DNA of 64,000 bases from Amyelois transitella (Eukaryota; Arthropoda; Insecta; Lepidoptera; Pyralidae): NCBI RefSeq assembly GCF_032362555.1, contig NC_083527.1, positions 2,666,001-2,730,000 on the forward strand, given 5' to 3'. The position numbers were made by a program, and so were the translations under genes. Shown here piece by piece: positions 22,132-33,237 of the stretch (its first letter is position 1; each line of letters starts with the position of its first letter). The notes under the pieces were generated by a model. The model worked only from the letters and a program-made list of their open reading frames with translations, was not told the DNA's origin and ran no database searches.

Positions 22132-22953
22132 CTATAACTCTCCAGGATAATAATTCATCAGTGGCACTACATAATTCTTCATGAATGGTGACCTGCATAA
22201 TGCACACATTTCCAATGCACCATAACTACATTGCATGCAAAAAATATGTCCACAAGGTAACACGCATGGTTGTATTATCTCTTCTAAGCAAGCGACACAT
22301 GATTTATTACTATCTACCTCATTTGGAGTCTCTCTCATCTGATCCATATACTTTTTAGCCTGATAAATACATTTTCCACATGAAATAAATGAATGCAGAA
22401 GTGTAACAACCCCTAGTAACCTCAAATGAGCATAATATGCTGCTGCAGCCGGTCTAACGTGAACATAATCAATCCCGGTCAATGACTTCCCAATCTGGAT
22501 AGGGCCACCATTTATATAACACAATGCCCGATGAATACTTATTATTTGAGGTATCATTGATGTCATAGCCTTAAGTAAAACTAAAAACACATTTTGAGCC
22601 TCGGGCTGAAGCGATCCGTTCTTTTCGACACTTTTTTCCGCGTTCCTCAGTAACCTTCTAGTAAAATTTTCTCCAAATGTTGATAAAATGATGCTGAGTA
22701 ATCGACTACTGAACGATGGTAATTTATGATAACTTTCATCAACTTGGACTATGCCAGAATACTCTTCTCCTAATGTCTGAAGATCTTTCAATGTTGTGAA
22801 GGATTTATACAGGATTGAAGAGACTGGGATGGCTTTTGCAGCGTGATATGAAGGTAAAAGTCGGGCTATAGAATCTGCAAGCTGTTTCTCATAAAGGTCG
22901 TCTTTCTGCCACGCCCTCAATACTTCAGCTGGTTGCGCTACTGGTAGAGCCAT
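22132..22953 (-). CDS. PEX10: PEX10 peroxisomal RING E3 ligase
   Basis: Single-exon ORF of 273 residues. The N-terminal Pex2/Pex12-type domain has family motifs AEVLRAWQKDD, LQTLGEEYSGIVQVD (about 58-72) and LTGIDYVHVR (about 158-167). A C-terminal C3HC4 RING begins at C219-x2-C222 and continues through C230 or C234, H236, C239, C242 and C250-x2-C253. PEX10 forms the peroxisomal membrane ubiquitin ligase with PEX2 and PEX12, which monoubiquitinates PEX5 for recycling. Two helical stretches in the N-terminal half and a LLGVVTLLHSF segment fit membrane association. The length is slightly below the human protein. The start is the only early ATG and gives the expected N-terminal alignment. The absence of introns is notable next to intron-rich neighbours, but no poly(A) tail or duplication marks a retrocopy. 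Confidence 0.95.
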   Translation of the reverse strand: MALPVAQPAEVLRAWQKDDLYEKQLADSIARLLPSYHAAKAIPVSSILYKSFTTLKDLQTLGEEYSGIVQVDESYHKLPSFSSRLLSIILSTFGENFTRRLLRNAEKSVEKNGSLQPEAQNVFLVLLKAMTSMIPQIISIHRALCYINGGPIQIGKSLTGIDYVHVRPAAAAYYAHLRLLGVVTLLHSFISCGKCIYQAKKYMDQMRETPNEVDSNKSCVACLEEIIQPCVLPCGHIFCMQCSYGALEMCALCRSPFMKNYVVPLMNYYPGEL

Positions 22954-24407
22954 TCTATCAATTAAATTTGTTACACTGTTTATTTTACATCAAATGAACA
23001 AGTTTATTTTTTTATTGTTATCTACGCTCTACGAATTGGTTAGGTACCTTTTCCTTGTTTATCTGCTTTATTTTCACTATTTGACTCTTGACAATTAGAT
23101 CGCGACATTGACAGCTTAAATAATAAAATAAGCAGCAACATGCATCTTTCGCTTTATGACTACGAAAGGTATTTCTTGTTGGAAATACCAAATAACTTAC
23201 TCCAATAAGTACGTAACTTTATTGTATAACAAACCTTGCCCGGTCATCAGAATTGTACTACGGGTAGATATATTCTTTGCCACGAGCAAGAAGAGAGACA
23301 AGAAATGATATGTTGAAAATGAGTTTCATTCATATAATCACGTTTATATCTCTTACGTTCAGCTGTAGGGCTTAATGATAGAATTGAAATTAAAATACTG
23401 AAAGGTTCCTAGTTCATCGCCTTAAAGAAGACTCCCAATTTTATAAGCCTATCTTTTAGTCGCTTTTTACGACATCCATAGGAAGAGATGGAGTGGTCCT
23501 ATTTTTTGATATAATGGAGCGGTAGTTACAGTAGAAGTAAGTAAAGATTTACAATTTACTCACAGATATTGTGTAACATCTATACCTTAAGAATCGACTT
23601 AATTATAATGGTGACTTCCTTGTTGTAATAATAACTCGTGGTTGGTATACTTATCTCAAAGAATTATCTACAAATAAAACAATAATTGGTATTCTTAAAA
23701 ATATACTATCACACAAGTTGCAGATGTTTATTCATGAGCAGATTCTATCCTATACACTCCACTTCATTTATCAATATAAAAAATAAATATCGTGCATAGG
23801 CCAGTAGTACAGTCAACAGCATTTCTTCTTAATTTCAATACACGAAACTTTTAGAACCGACGTGCGATTGACTTTACCAATTATTTTTATTATCATAATA
23901 CAGTTAAGTGACCGTAATAAACACTAGTAGTATCATAACATTTGCATTATTACGATTTATATAGGTAGTAATATACATTTATCGATGTTTTTATGGTATG
24001 GTATACGTATTATTTAAATTGTAGTACTTTATTAATACAGGATGTATACCAAACATATAGTCTATAATATAATAATATAATGGTATGTTCTCTAACACAC
24101 ATAACATACTGCTTGACTCACATCCAAAAAATATGTGAGCTAGAATTACTTTTACATATAGGATAGGTAAAGTACACCTTGAAGAACCGTAATGACAAAA
24201 AGAAAAACAATAAATAAAACAAATGTTGTAAATTCTTGACTCCTAGCAAACTACGATCACAAGGTAGAAAGAACGCAAAGATTATCTATAGATTTAAGAA
24301 AAAAACACATCAAGAGCGCCACTTCTTCTGTCCCTATGGTGGGTTCTGTACCCCCACCAAGGGCGCGAGTGTCAGAAGAAGTGGTGGTATGTGTGCGCGT
24401 GCGTGTG
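22954..24407. other. PEX10-MRGBP spacer
   Basis: AT-rich DNA with a SINE-like family A copy at 23332-23510. A minus-strand AATAAA at 24028-24033 could end MRGBP. No coding sequence recognised. Confidence 0.5.
23332..23510 (-). mobile_element. SINE-like family A, partial
   Basis: TCATATAATCACGTTTATAT, GTTCAGCTGTAGGGCTTAAT, CGACATCCATAGGAAGAGAT and GGAGTGGTCCTATT; the middle hairpin and the GTGCCG head are lost. Confidence 0.75.
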
Positions 24408-26249
24408 TCAAGTTCGTCGTCGTTTCGCCGGCGTCGTGGCAGGCGGCGTAGACGTATTTGCACGTCGGCGTCCGCGTCGGGAACCGCCATCTTCGTCTAT
24501 GAGGGGGGAGTCCCAGGCTGAGTAAAGATAGTGTTAATATTTATTTATCGACATTTACAATATACATACACATAATCTTGTCTTTATCAAATCAAAATTA
24601 CAAGAAAGCCACAATGATAAAATTCATATTTAAATTGTGACAGGTTGTTTGCCTTTCCCCTAGTAAAAGAACCCCCAGCAGTATTGGCCTTTCCCTTAAT
24701 TGATTTTTACAAGAGAAGCAGCTGATATGCACTAACATTAGTGACAAAAAAATGAATAATTCATTAGCTTTTATAATAGAGAGTGCAACATTTGTCCCAC
24801 CTTTGGTCTTGGGAGTTTTGTTATCTTTCTGTGAGGTTGACTTCTTGCTGGTGGAACTGTCCCGCGTTCCAGATGCGTTTGAGTCGCGTGAATCACGCCT
24901 TCGGTCTGCAATAAATGATAACATTACAATTTATATAATTCCTTTTGGAATGTATGTATACCTGAGGTTAAGTTTGCCAAATTTGGATGAAATATATTTA
25001 TTTAAAACATCTAACACTTAGGGTAGGAACACTGGTCACTAAATAAATAGGTGTTATCTCACCATAATCTTTCTCTGACTTGATGCTAGGTGTGTCTGTA
25101 GACGCATGTGAGCTACCGCTTTCCTTGCGTGTTTTAGTTGCCAACGCACTGACACTGTCCTTGCGAACGCCAGCTGAAAAATATAGTGATGTGGTTACTT
25201 TTTTTATACATACACACATATAATCACATCTTTATCCCTTGCGGGGTAAAAAGAGCTGACAGTCTTGAAAAGACTGATAGGCCACATTCAGCTCGCTTAA
25301 TAATAGAACTGAGAATCAAATAATAACATGTTGCTAGTCTATCGCTTAAAAGAATAATTCAAACTTTATAAGCCTACCCCCTAGTTGACTTTTACAACTA
25401 ACATGGGAAAGAGATGGAGTAATCCTATTCTTTTTTATATTGGTGCTGGGAACCACACGGCCACTAATAACTTAGTTAATATTATATAGTTACCAGTCAC
25501 AAGTTCCCCAGTGGTACATACAAAGACTTTAACACCCACAGATAATGTACCTTTTTAACAATGAAAGAAATCATAGGTTCCTCTGAAGATTAATCCTTTC
25601 AAACTTCCTGCAGAATCAGCAATAAATAAGATTTTTAGTTTAACATGGTTGGAGCTGTCCTCTACTTTCATTATAAAAGGTGAATCTTACGGCACCTACA
25701 CTCAGATTTCCGGCCACCACTCAGTTATCAGTAAAAAAAAGATTTTACCTTTAGGAGTGTTATCTTTAGATGCAGTGCTTCTAGGAGTGGATGGTTTGGG
25801 TGATGGGGTACGGCCATCTGTAATAATAATTATGTTATTTTGCAGGCAATATTGGCAAAGCGCTTATAGAGCTCTATTGAGGTCTTTGATTCCTTACCTT
25901 CACTATCGTCGCCCAAAACAGTATCCTTGCATTTTTGTTTAATCAAAGTCCCAAACTCACTTTCAGGTAAACTGAATGGTACTTCTTGGTTCGGAAAAGG
26001 AATCCTTTCCGTGTCATCTAACATCGAAAGATCGTACAGACTTTCTAAATGCTTCCAAATATCTTGAGTCGAAATCTCTTTTGTGATTGAATTGGAGAGT
26101 TTCTCCCATATACAAGCCATTTGAAAATGTTTGTTTATCCCGACCGGTTTGTGATTCGCCATCGCATAAAATAACTGAATTTCCATATCTACATCCCATT
26201 CCACTGCGTCGCCGGTTTTAACCTCTGCCTCCTCTTCGCTTGATACCAT
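24408..26249 (-). CDS. MRGBP: MRGBP (Eaf7) subunit of TIP60/NuA4 complex
   Basis: Five exons, 25898-26249, 25749-25817, 25063-25173, 24801-24905 and 24408-24517, all in phase with GT-AG borders, give 248 residues. The N-terminal Eaf7 domain (first exon) has an MEIQLFYAM-HKPVGINKHFQM block and IPFPN, closely like the human block around HKPVGVNRHF and LPFPNPE. The middle three exons are low-complexity, rich in Ser, Thr, Lys and Pro. The C-terminus TTPAKRRRT closely matches the human AAKRRRT end. MRGBP binds MRG15 chromodomain proteins within the TIP60 histone acetyltransferase complex in the nucleus. The ATG at 26249 (context AACAAAATGG) is preferred; the frame continues upstream only through a TTG. 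It is divergent from NIPP1. Confidence 0.93.
25205..25462 (-). mobile_element. SINE-like family A in MRGBP intron
   Basis: ACATACACACATATAATCAC, CCTTGCGGGGTAAAAAGAG, AAAGACTGATAGGCCACATT and a GCTGGGAACCACACGGCCAC end. It lies between exons 25063-25173 and 25749-25817. Confidence 0.85.
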
Positions 26250-26660
26250 TTTGTTAGTCAATTAATATTTATTTAGAATCTAACGTAGCTATGTTTTTAC
26301 TTGTGCATTTTTATTTGCTTTTCTAAAAATGTGCAAAACAGTAAACACACACACGAAAGCTGGAGTCGAATGTACGTCATGATGTACCTATTGTTTACAA
26401 TTTACTTTTTTGACATTGACATTGATTTATGCCAAGACAAATGTAACCAAGAGACTGTATAAGAAAATATTTTGATCCTTGCGAGGTAGAGAAAAAAAAC
26501 TGTCAATATTAGCAGCAACTGTTATTGTCAACCGCAATTTGTGTAATAAATGTTGCTTTGATTGGATTTCCCATTAATTCTCTCTCACATATTTAGAATG
26601 ATTTCTCATTAAAATTGGGGTGTGATCTCTTCAATTTCACGTATTTATTATACAAGAATA
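26250..26660. promoter_or_regulatory. divergent MRGBP/NIPP1 promoter region
   Basis: 411 bp separate the two divergent start codons, free of recognised repeats. Likely a shared bidirectional promoter for two widely expressed nuclear proteins; start sites are not resolvable here. Confidence 0.5.
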
Positions 26661-29600
26661 ATGGCAAACCATTATGAAGTGCCTAGCTGGTAAATTCTTT
26701 GAATAATTTGTAATGCAACCTTGTTATCACGCCGTAGCGTATTTGTTGCACATAAATTTACTGTGATTTTACTGTTTTTAACAATGATTTTGTAATTATC
26801 GGTAACGTATGGGAATAGTTTTTCAATTAATTTGAAAGTTACAGCATTGTCTAGCGTATTTATTGTGAATAATCGCTTTTATGCGACATGTTTTTAACTT
26901 TTATTACAGGGCCGGCAAGCCTCCCACCGGGCTGCATTTGGACGTGCTTAAAGGCGACAAGTTGATCCAAAAATTAATGTTAGATGAGAAAAAGTGTTAT
27001 TTGTTTGGAAGAAACCCTCAAATGAACGACTTTTGTATCGATCACGCTAGCTGCTCACGAGTACACGCCGCTTTCGTCTATCATAAACATTTGAATAGAG
27101 CCTTTTTAGTTGATCTAGGCAGCAGTAAGTATGTTCAATTGTGAAATAAAAAATAGAACAAAACTACAACAGCATGTACCTATTGTATGTAACCTATATA
27201 CCTAGGTCCAATACTTTTTTATTTATTTGAACTAACAGATTCTGTTACAATACTAAGTTTTAACAAAATGCCCATAATATGGGACCTTTTCCAGAGCTGC
27301 ACTGATTATTTCATTCATTTGTATTCATTTTTAAATCAAGGCTATTGTAACATAAATTTTCAGTTAAATTTATTATTTACAAAGAAGTGCCTTAATAAAG
27401 TTATGTTATTAATTTACAGCTCATGGGACTTACATTGGGAAAATGCGGTTGGAGCCGAACAAACCCACACAGCTGCCGATCGACTCTAATTTCCACTTTG
27501 GAGCTTCTACAAGAAATTATATCATTAGGTAAAACTATTGAGCCACTTCATACAGATAGCATTTACAAAAAAAAGAACTGCATCAAAATCCATTGTGTAG
27601 TTTTAAAGATCTACATCTACATCATACATAGGGACAGATATGGGAAATGACTTTGCTTTATTCTCTGGGTTATTTTAATTACCGATACCTCTGGTCTTAA
27701 GTAATTTTATTTACTAAATTACCTCTGGTGGAAGACAAATACCTCCAAATATATTATCTGATTTTTAAATTTCAAAATAACAACAATATTTATTTTATCA
27801 ACCAGTTGTTGTTAGTAGAAACATTTAGTATTATAATGCATTGTAGGGAACGACCAACGGGCAACTCTCGCGGAATCATGGAGGATTTACCAAACACAGA
27901 GCAGGAGGGAGCACTACTTGGATTGCCAGAAACACAGACTGAATTGGACGTAAGACTTTTCTTTACATAAAGAAAATTAAACTAGTGTTACATTAATTGA
28001 GCCATTGTCACAAAGGCCCTAATTGTCTTATTTGTTGTGCTGTTGCTAAGATTAATCTTTCTGAGATAACAGCTCTCAACGCTGAAGCTCTCTATGAGGC
28101 GTGCATAGTCCCATCATGTAGTTAAAGCTTTTTAAAATACCTACATATCTTAAAAAAATCATAAAATTTAATAATGTTTAAGTTTATAATTTAAAATAGT
28201 TCTTTTTTTTGTTTAGTTTATTGTTATGTGAAACTGTTACTGTAAATGATATTCTTAAAATAATATTTCTACACAAATTCTAAATTTTTTTTTCTAAATT
28301 TTAACTTCTAAATGACTTGATTAAGTACCAAGTTCCTTATTCACTTTCAGAATTTGACAGAGTTCAACACGGCCCATAACAGAAGAATTTCTATGTTGGG
28401 CATCTCAACAGATGACGGAACAGATGTTATAAAGGTAAAAAAATTTTTTGAGCATAATTTAATATTCAAGCCTAAGATAAAAAAAAATTAATTGTCTGGT
28501 GTTTGCCGAAAAAAAATAGGAGCTTACCGATTAGGCACTTACTACTTGAGAACTTACATTAAAAGTTCTCAAGCTAAGGGCCGTAGTAACCTGTTAAATT
28601 GATGATTTTAATAAAAATAATAACGACGATAATAAAAACGAAATAAGATTGGGAAAGAATATAGCAGGCAGGTTATTTTTCATGCATTAAATTTAACCTG
28701 ATTAATTGTACATTAGTTTGAGAGCTATCTAAGAAAGCTAAAGCTCTTATAGTGAGAGAAAATATCTTAAGGATACCTACCTGCACATTCAGGCCACTGG
28801 ATGTGTAACATGATCTCATATGGCTTAGGTTTTCCTGCAACTTTTGAGAAGGTCAGACGGGTTCGAACCACCTTGTGTAAAGAAGTGATCTAGAGTAGAA
28901 AAGACTGAAGAAAACGTTCAAATGTATGGCTAAGTGATCGAATTTAGATTCAAATAGTGATAGGTAACAAGAAGACTCCCAATTTATTTGCTGTCCCCTT
29001 AGGCGCCTTTTACGACATCCACGGGTAAGAGATAGAGTGGACCTATTCTTAAGTTCACGGCCTCTGTGGCTCAGCGGTAGTACGCTTGTCTGTGACACCG
29101 GAGGTCCCGGGTTCGAATCCCGGCCAGGGCGTGATGAGAAAAGAACTTTTTCTGATTGTCCTGGGTCTTGGATGTTTATCTATATAAGTATTATATTATA
29201 AAATATAGTATCGTTGAGTTAGTATCTCGTAACACAAGTTTCGAACTTACTTCGAGGCTAACTCAATCAGTGTAATTTGTCCCATATATATTTATATTTA
29301 TATTTATTTAAGTGCCAGGAACCTTACGGCACTATTATATATCTCTGACAAAATAATATATTTTTTTTTATTATTATTCGATTTCAGCCCCCCACAGGCA
29401 CCAAGCGATCAGCATCCATGCCTACCAGCGGGGCCAAGAAGCAGAAGAGGAATGTGTCGTTCAACGAAGAGGTGGACATTATCAACCCGGAGGACATTGA
29501 CCCCACCATAGGAAGGTTCCGGAACCTGGTCAAGTCGACCATAGTGCCGAATGCCAACGCTCCACCGAGGAAACTGAAATTGCAAAGCGCAGATGATAGT

Positions 29601-31978
29601 GAGTATTTGTAGCAGGGTAAAACTCTTTTTAATTTTAATTTTATCTTCTAGGATTTAAGTACCCTTTGCCCTTTTTAACTTCTATCGTTGTGTTTTTACG
29701 TCTCACTATTCTTAGGGGTAGAGAGCGCCAATAGACAAGACTCGAAGGTCAAGCCAAGTAAGTATGTGACAGGGGAAAGAAAGCAAGAAAAAATATTTAT
29801 TCGGCACTCGGAACAAAACATACATACATACGTATAATCACGACTTTATCCCTTGCGGGGTAGACAGACATAGCTGACAGTCTTAGAAAGACTGACAGGC
29901 CACATTGCTGTTTGGCTTAATGACAGAATTGAGATTGAATTAGTGACAGGTTGCTAGCCGATGGGCTAGTGCCTTCGTTAGACGATGGTCTAAAAGAATC
30001 TTAAGTTTATAAGCCAATCCCTTAGTCGCCTTTTACGACATCCAAGGGAAAGAGTTGGAATGTTCAGTTGAAGTGGTCCTATTCTTTTTTTCTATTGGTG
30101 CCGGTGAATACATACATATAATCATCAATCTATATTCTTTGCGCAATAAACAGAGCCAACAGTCCCGAAAAGACTGAAAGGCCACGTTCAGCTGTATGGC
30201 TTAATACATACATAAAATCACGCCTCTTTCCCGGAGGGGTAGGCAGAGACTACCTCTTTCCACTTGCCTCGATCTCTGCATACTTCCTTCGCTTCATTCA
30301 CATTTATAACTCTTTTCATGCAAGCTCGGCGGTTTCGGGTACTTTTGACCTGACCCTTTACCAGGACGTCCTTAATTTGATAAAGAATGAATCTTAAAAA
30401 GAATCTTTTGTGGTTTAATGATGGAAAAATTGATGTGTAAACGAATTGTCTCCAGGTGCCCATCACATGTCACTCCGGCTGCAAGAGATATCCCGGAGCA
30501 CCAATCTATACTCGGATTTGCCAGCACCCAGCTCTCATCTTAGTCTTATCGGAGCCAGGTATTGTAACTAGGTTTACCAATTTTTTAGGTAGAATATTTT
30601 TTTTTTTATTTAGAAAATATGGTAATACTGCTTTAGTGGTTCAGTTTCTCGGTACCCAGAAGCGGGCACCGTAACTGCTTTCCCGTGGGAATTTTGGGAA
30701 AACTGCGCTTGTGGTTATAGGCTACTTTTTATTCCGATTTTTCGCAAGTAGCCTATGTTCTTCGCCTTTTGAAGGAGAAAGGTGAAAAGAGGGGATGAAT
30801 GTATGTAAGTACGGAAACTCGCCCACAACCACACGGACAAAGTCGCGGGCAAAAGCTTGTTTATATATAATTAGATACATACATACATATGGTCACGTCT
30901 ATATTCCTTGCAGGGTAGACAGAGCCAACAGTCTTAAAAAGACTGAATGGCCACGTTCAGCTATGTGGCTTAATAATAGAATTGAGATTCAAATAGTGAC
31001 AGGTTGCTAGCCTATCGCCTAAAAAAGAATCCCAAGTTTGTAAGCCTATCCCTTAGTCGCCTCTTACGACATCCATGGAAAAGAGATGGAGTGGTCCTAT
31101 TCTTTTTTGTATTGGTGCCGGGAACCACACGGCACATATATAATTATATGTGTATTATTTTCAGATTGGGCCTGTCCCTCCCTAACCCCGCTCCGGATGT
31201 GGAACTAGAGGGTCCCGAGCCACATCTCAACATACAGCCTCCTCTGCCCCATTCAGGTAAAATACTCGTGTATGGCTTTCTATTTTGTTCTATTTTTGAC
31301 GGCCTCTGTGGCGCAGCGCCAGTACCCTTGTCTGTGACACCGGAGGTCCCGGGTTCGAATCCCGGCCCAGGGCGTCTGGGTCTTGGATGTTAATCTATAT
31401 AAGTATTTATTGTAAAATATAGAATCGTTGAGTTAGTAACTCGTAACACAAGTCTCGAACTTACTTCGAGGCTACCTCAATCAGTGTAATTTGTCCCGTA
31501 TATATTTATTTATTATTATAATTTATTTATATATATCAAAAAGCTTGCCGCTTAACACTTTAAAAGTAAGGTTAAAAATTATTTATTTATTAAATGAATC
31601 CTCTGCTAATTTACGCTGAAAACATGGTGCCCAGCCAACCTGAAGTCAACCCCGCCGACAAGAGTTTATTTTTATACTAGCGCCCCGCCCCGGCTTCGCA
31701 CGGGTGCAAAATTATAAATGTTATTATACATAAAAACCTTCCTCTTGAATCACTCTACCTGTTACAAAAAACCGCATCAAAATCCGTTGCGTAATTTTAA
31801 AGATTTAAGCATACAGACAAACAGACTAAAATAGCGACTTTGTTTTATACTATGTAGTGATTATTTATTTATTGTTTCAGTACCAGAGGACGGCGGCCCG
31901 TCGGCCGGGCCCAAGAAGAAGAAATACGCGAAGGAAGCGTGGCCCGGCCGGAAACCGGGACTCATACCCGGCGTATGA
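26661..31978 (+). CDS. PPP1R8: NIPP1, nuclear inhibitor of protein phosphatase 1
   Basis: Nine exons: 26661-26689, 26910-27124, 27420-27528, 27847-27949, 28351-28434, 29388-29598, 30456-30558, 31165-31256 and 31881-31978. All junctions are GT-AG and in phase, giving 347 residues (human 351). The FHA domain (about 18-115) has the phosphopeptide-binding residues FGRNP, SCSRVHAA and a split THGTYIG. A conserved LLGLPETQTELDNLTEFNTAHN segment is interrupted by the 27949/28351 junction. The PP1-docking RVxF site is KRNVSF, followed by INPEDIDP-x-GRFRN. The C-terminus KKKKYAKEAWPG is nearly identical to human. NIPP1 targets and inhibits PP1 in nuclear speckles and binds splicing and chromatin factors. 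The short first exon (MANHYEVPSW) is chosen because its phase fits and the downstream AGKPP matches. Confidence 0.97.
28765..28870 (+). repeat. interspersed repeat D fragment
   Basis: CCACTGGATGTGTAACATGA, then TTTTCCTGCAA-TTTTGAGAAGGTCAGACGGG; the same block order as 32705-32935. Confidence 0.5.
28920..29332 (-). mobile_element. SINE-like family A split by a family B insertion
   Basis: Family A sequence 28920-29056 (ending GGACCTATTCTTAAGT) is interrupted by a family B SINE and resumes as AGTGCCAGGAACCTTACGGC at 29311-29332. The short TTAAGT repeated at both borders is a possible target duplication. In a NIPP1 intron. Confidence 0.75.
29057..29311 (+). mobile_element. tRNA-derived SINE (family B), full copy
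   Basis: The tRNA-like head starts GGCCTCTGTGGCTCAGCGG (box A TGGCTCAGCGG) and has box B GGTTCGAATCC. The body GTTAGTATCTCGTAACACAA and CTTACTTCGAGGCTAACTCA is followed by a TATTTATA-type tail. Confidence 0.88.
29818..30106 (-). mobile_element. SINE-like family A, full copy
   Basis: CATACATACGTATAATCACG, ATCCCTTGCGGGGTAGACAG, GACAGGTTGCTAGCC, CGCCTTTTACGACATCCAAG and a GGTGCCGGTGAA head. NIPP1 intron. Confidence 0.9.
30108..30420 (-). mobile_element. family A copy interrupted by RTE-like LINE 3' end
   Basis: SINE-like sequence 30108-30205 (ending CAGCTGTATGGCTTAA) is followed by a LINE 3' end at 30206-30380 (ACATACATAAAATCACGCCT through CAGGACGTCCTTAATTTGAT), after which SINE-like AAAGAATC and TTTAATGATGG blocks resume. 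The LINE fragment keeps the terminal ORF codons ending YPSGKEA. Confidence 0.75.
30871..31134 (-). mobile_element. SINE-like family A, full copy
   Basis: One of the best-preserved copies: ACATACATACATATGGTCAC, CAGAGCCAACAGTCTTAAAA, CCACGTTCAGCT, GACAGGTTGCTAGCCTATCG, GTGCCGGGAACCACACGGCA. It ends 30 bp before a NIPP1 exon. Confidence 0.92.
31300..31517 (+). mobile_element. tRNA-derived SINE (family B), full copy
   Basis: Head GGCCTCTGTGGCGCAGCGCC, box B GGTTCGAATCC, body CTTACTTCGAGGCTACCTCA and an A/T tail. It starts 43 bp after a NIPP1 donor site. Confidence 0.85.
31676..31855 (+). repeat. interspersed repeat C variant
   Basis: Starts ACTAGCGCCCCGCCCCGGCT and shares CTTCCTCTTGAATCACTCTA and AAATCCGTTGCGTAATTTTA with 16258-16375 and 27545-27640. 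Confidence 0.65.
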
Positions 31979-32036
31979 GTGTAGATGTTAATTATGCCCT
32001 ATGCTATTGTACACGAAATGTTCGTTTTATACTTCA

Positions 32037-32042
32037 AATAAA
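32037..32042 (+). terminator. NIPP1 poly(A) signal
   Basis: AATAAA 59 nt after the NIPP1 stop, with T-rich sequence just downstream. Confidence 0.75.
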
Positions 32043-32704
32043 GGTAAACAATTTTGAAACGTCTTTTTATTAAATAATACTATTCTTAAAGTTAACATTT
32101 AAAGACATCTGTTATTTCGTTTTGCTTTTCAAATTATGTTATATTAAAATGTAATTTTTTACAGCGAGACGTTTTAAGATTGTTTAACTTTTTAATTACC
32201 TAAACAAGGTAACTTCTGTAAGAAGAGAACCAACACCAATGGAAATATTTTTAAATTCGATTTAAATTTTGAAATTTCTAGAGCTTTCTCCGAAATGCGA
32301 GAAAATCGCTGACAAACATACATATATAAGTAGGTAAAATTAAAAAAAAAATGCATAATAAAAAGGATTGTTCCCGCGGGATTTGCAATAATAGACTAAA
32401 TGCACGAGCGATGCCGCGGACAGATGGTAGTATAATGTATAGGGTGTAAGTGAATTAGATAAGATATTGAATATTTTGTACATTTTGTATGGGATATTCA
32501 TTTCAACCTGTCAATGAGAGGATGTTCATTATATTGTGTAAATAAAGTATGAGTTTTTTCAATTGTATTTTTAATTTTTTTTTCAAATTATTGTATAAAA
32601 TCACAGCTTTAATGCCGGCCGTCTATTTAGAAACGATGACAAGTTTATCCTTTGGATACCGAACCCTAAAAATATAATGGGATAATTTCCTATAAAAACA
32701 TTGA

Positions 32705-32935
32705 GGAAACCTGTACATTCATTGGATGGTTTACTGGATGGATGTGTAACCATAATCCAATTAGGGTTAGTTTCCCCTGCAAAGGTTGCGGAGGTCAGAC
32801 GCGAGGTTTTGTGTAAGAACCTGACTTAACCAATCCAGGATCATGGTTAAAGTATACGCCGGGCTCCGCTCCAGAGAGGTGAGGTTGTAACCGAGACTAA
32901 TGCAACTAACAGGAGAGAGAACATAAATTAATAAT
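32705..32935 (+). repeat. interspersed repeat D, longest copy
   Basis: AAACCTGTACATTCATTGGA, GGTTAGTTTCCCCTGCAA, AGGTCAGACG, GAACCTGACTTAACCAATCC, GCTCCAGAGAGGTGAGG. Fragments of the same order occur at 721-800, 21530-21640, 28765-28870, 38222-38345 (reversed) and 44456-44590. Confidence 0.6.
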
Positions 32936-33049
32936 AATATTTATTTTGGAAGAGTCACTGAGAGGAGGACTCAGTTGATGTCCTTATTATGGTCCTGTTA
33001 AAGATTGGTGACAAGTTCAAACGGGATTAATAGTATACATAATCTAAGC

Positions 33050-33145
33050 CAATAGCTGAACGTGGCCATTCAGTCTTTTCAAGAGTGTTGATTCTGTCTG
33101 CCCCGCAAGGGATATAGACGTGACCATATGTATGTATATATGTAT
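33050..33145 (+). mobile_element. SINE-like family A, 3' half
   Basis: AGCTGAACGTGGCCATTCAG, CTGCCCCGCAAGGGATATAG, ACGTGACCATATGTATGTAT. Confidence 0.8.
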
Positions 33146-33153
33146 AATCTGAC

Positions 33154-33237
33154 CTTCCACACTGGGCGTCTTTCTGCTGCTGCCATCCGTCACGCTGGAT
33201 GCGCGTACCGAGCGCACGTTGTCCAAAAAATTAGAGA
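33154..33237 (-). other. isolated exon-like segment
   Basis: An 84-nt GC-richer island between a TGCAG acceptor and a GTCAGA donor on the minus strand. The open phase reads NFLDNVRSVRASS then VTDGSSRKTPSVEG, low-complexity and Ser-rich. No neighbouring exon was found and the polypyrimidine tract is weak. It could be an exon of an unrecognised gene, a remnant, or chance. Confidence 0.3.

Noticed and set aside
24257-24490. 77-codon frame over the last MRGBP exon, rich in Arg
   Set aside because: It is an out-of-frame reading of the exon; the true frame ends AKRRRT and fits the splice phase.
26250-26261. Upstream extension of MRGBP to a start at 26261
   Set aside because: The codon there is TTG; the ATG at 26249 has a strong context and aligns with the family.
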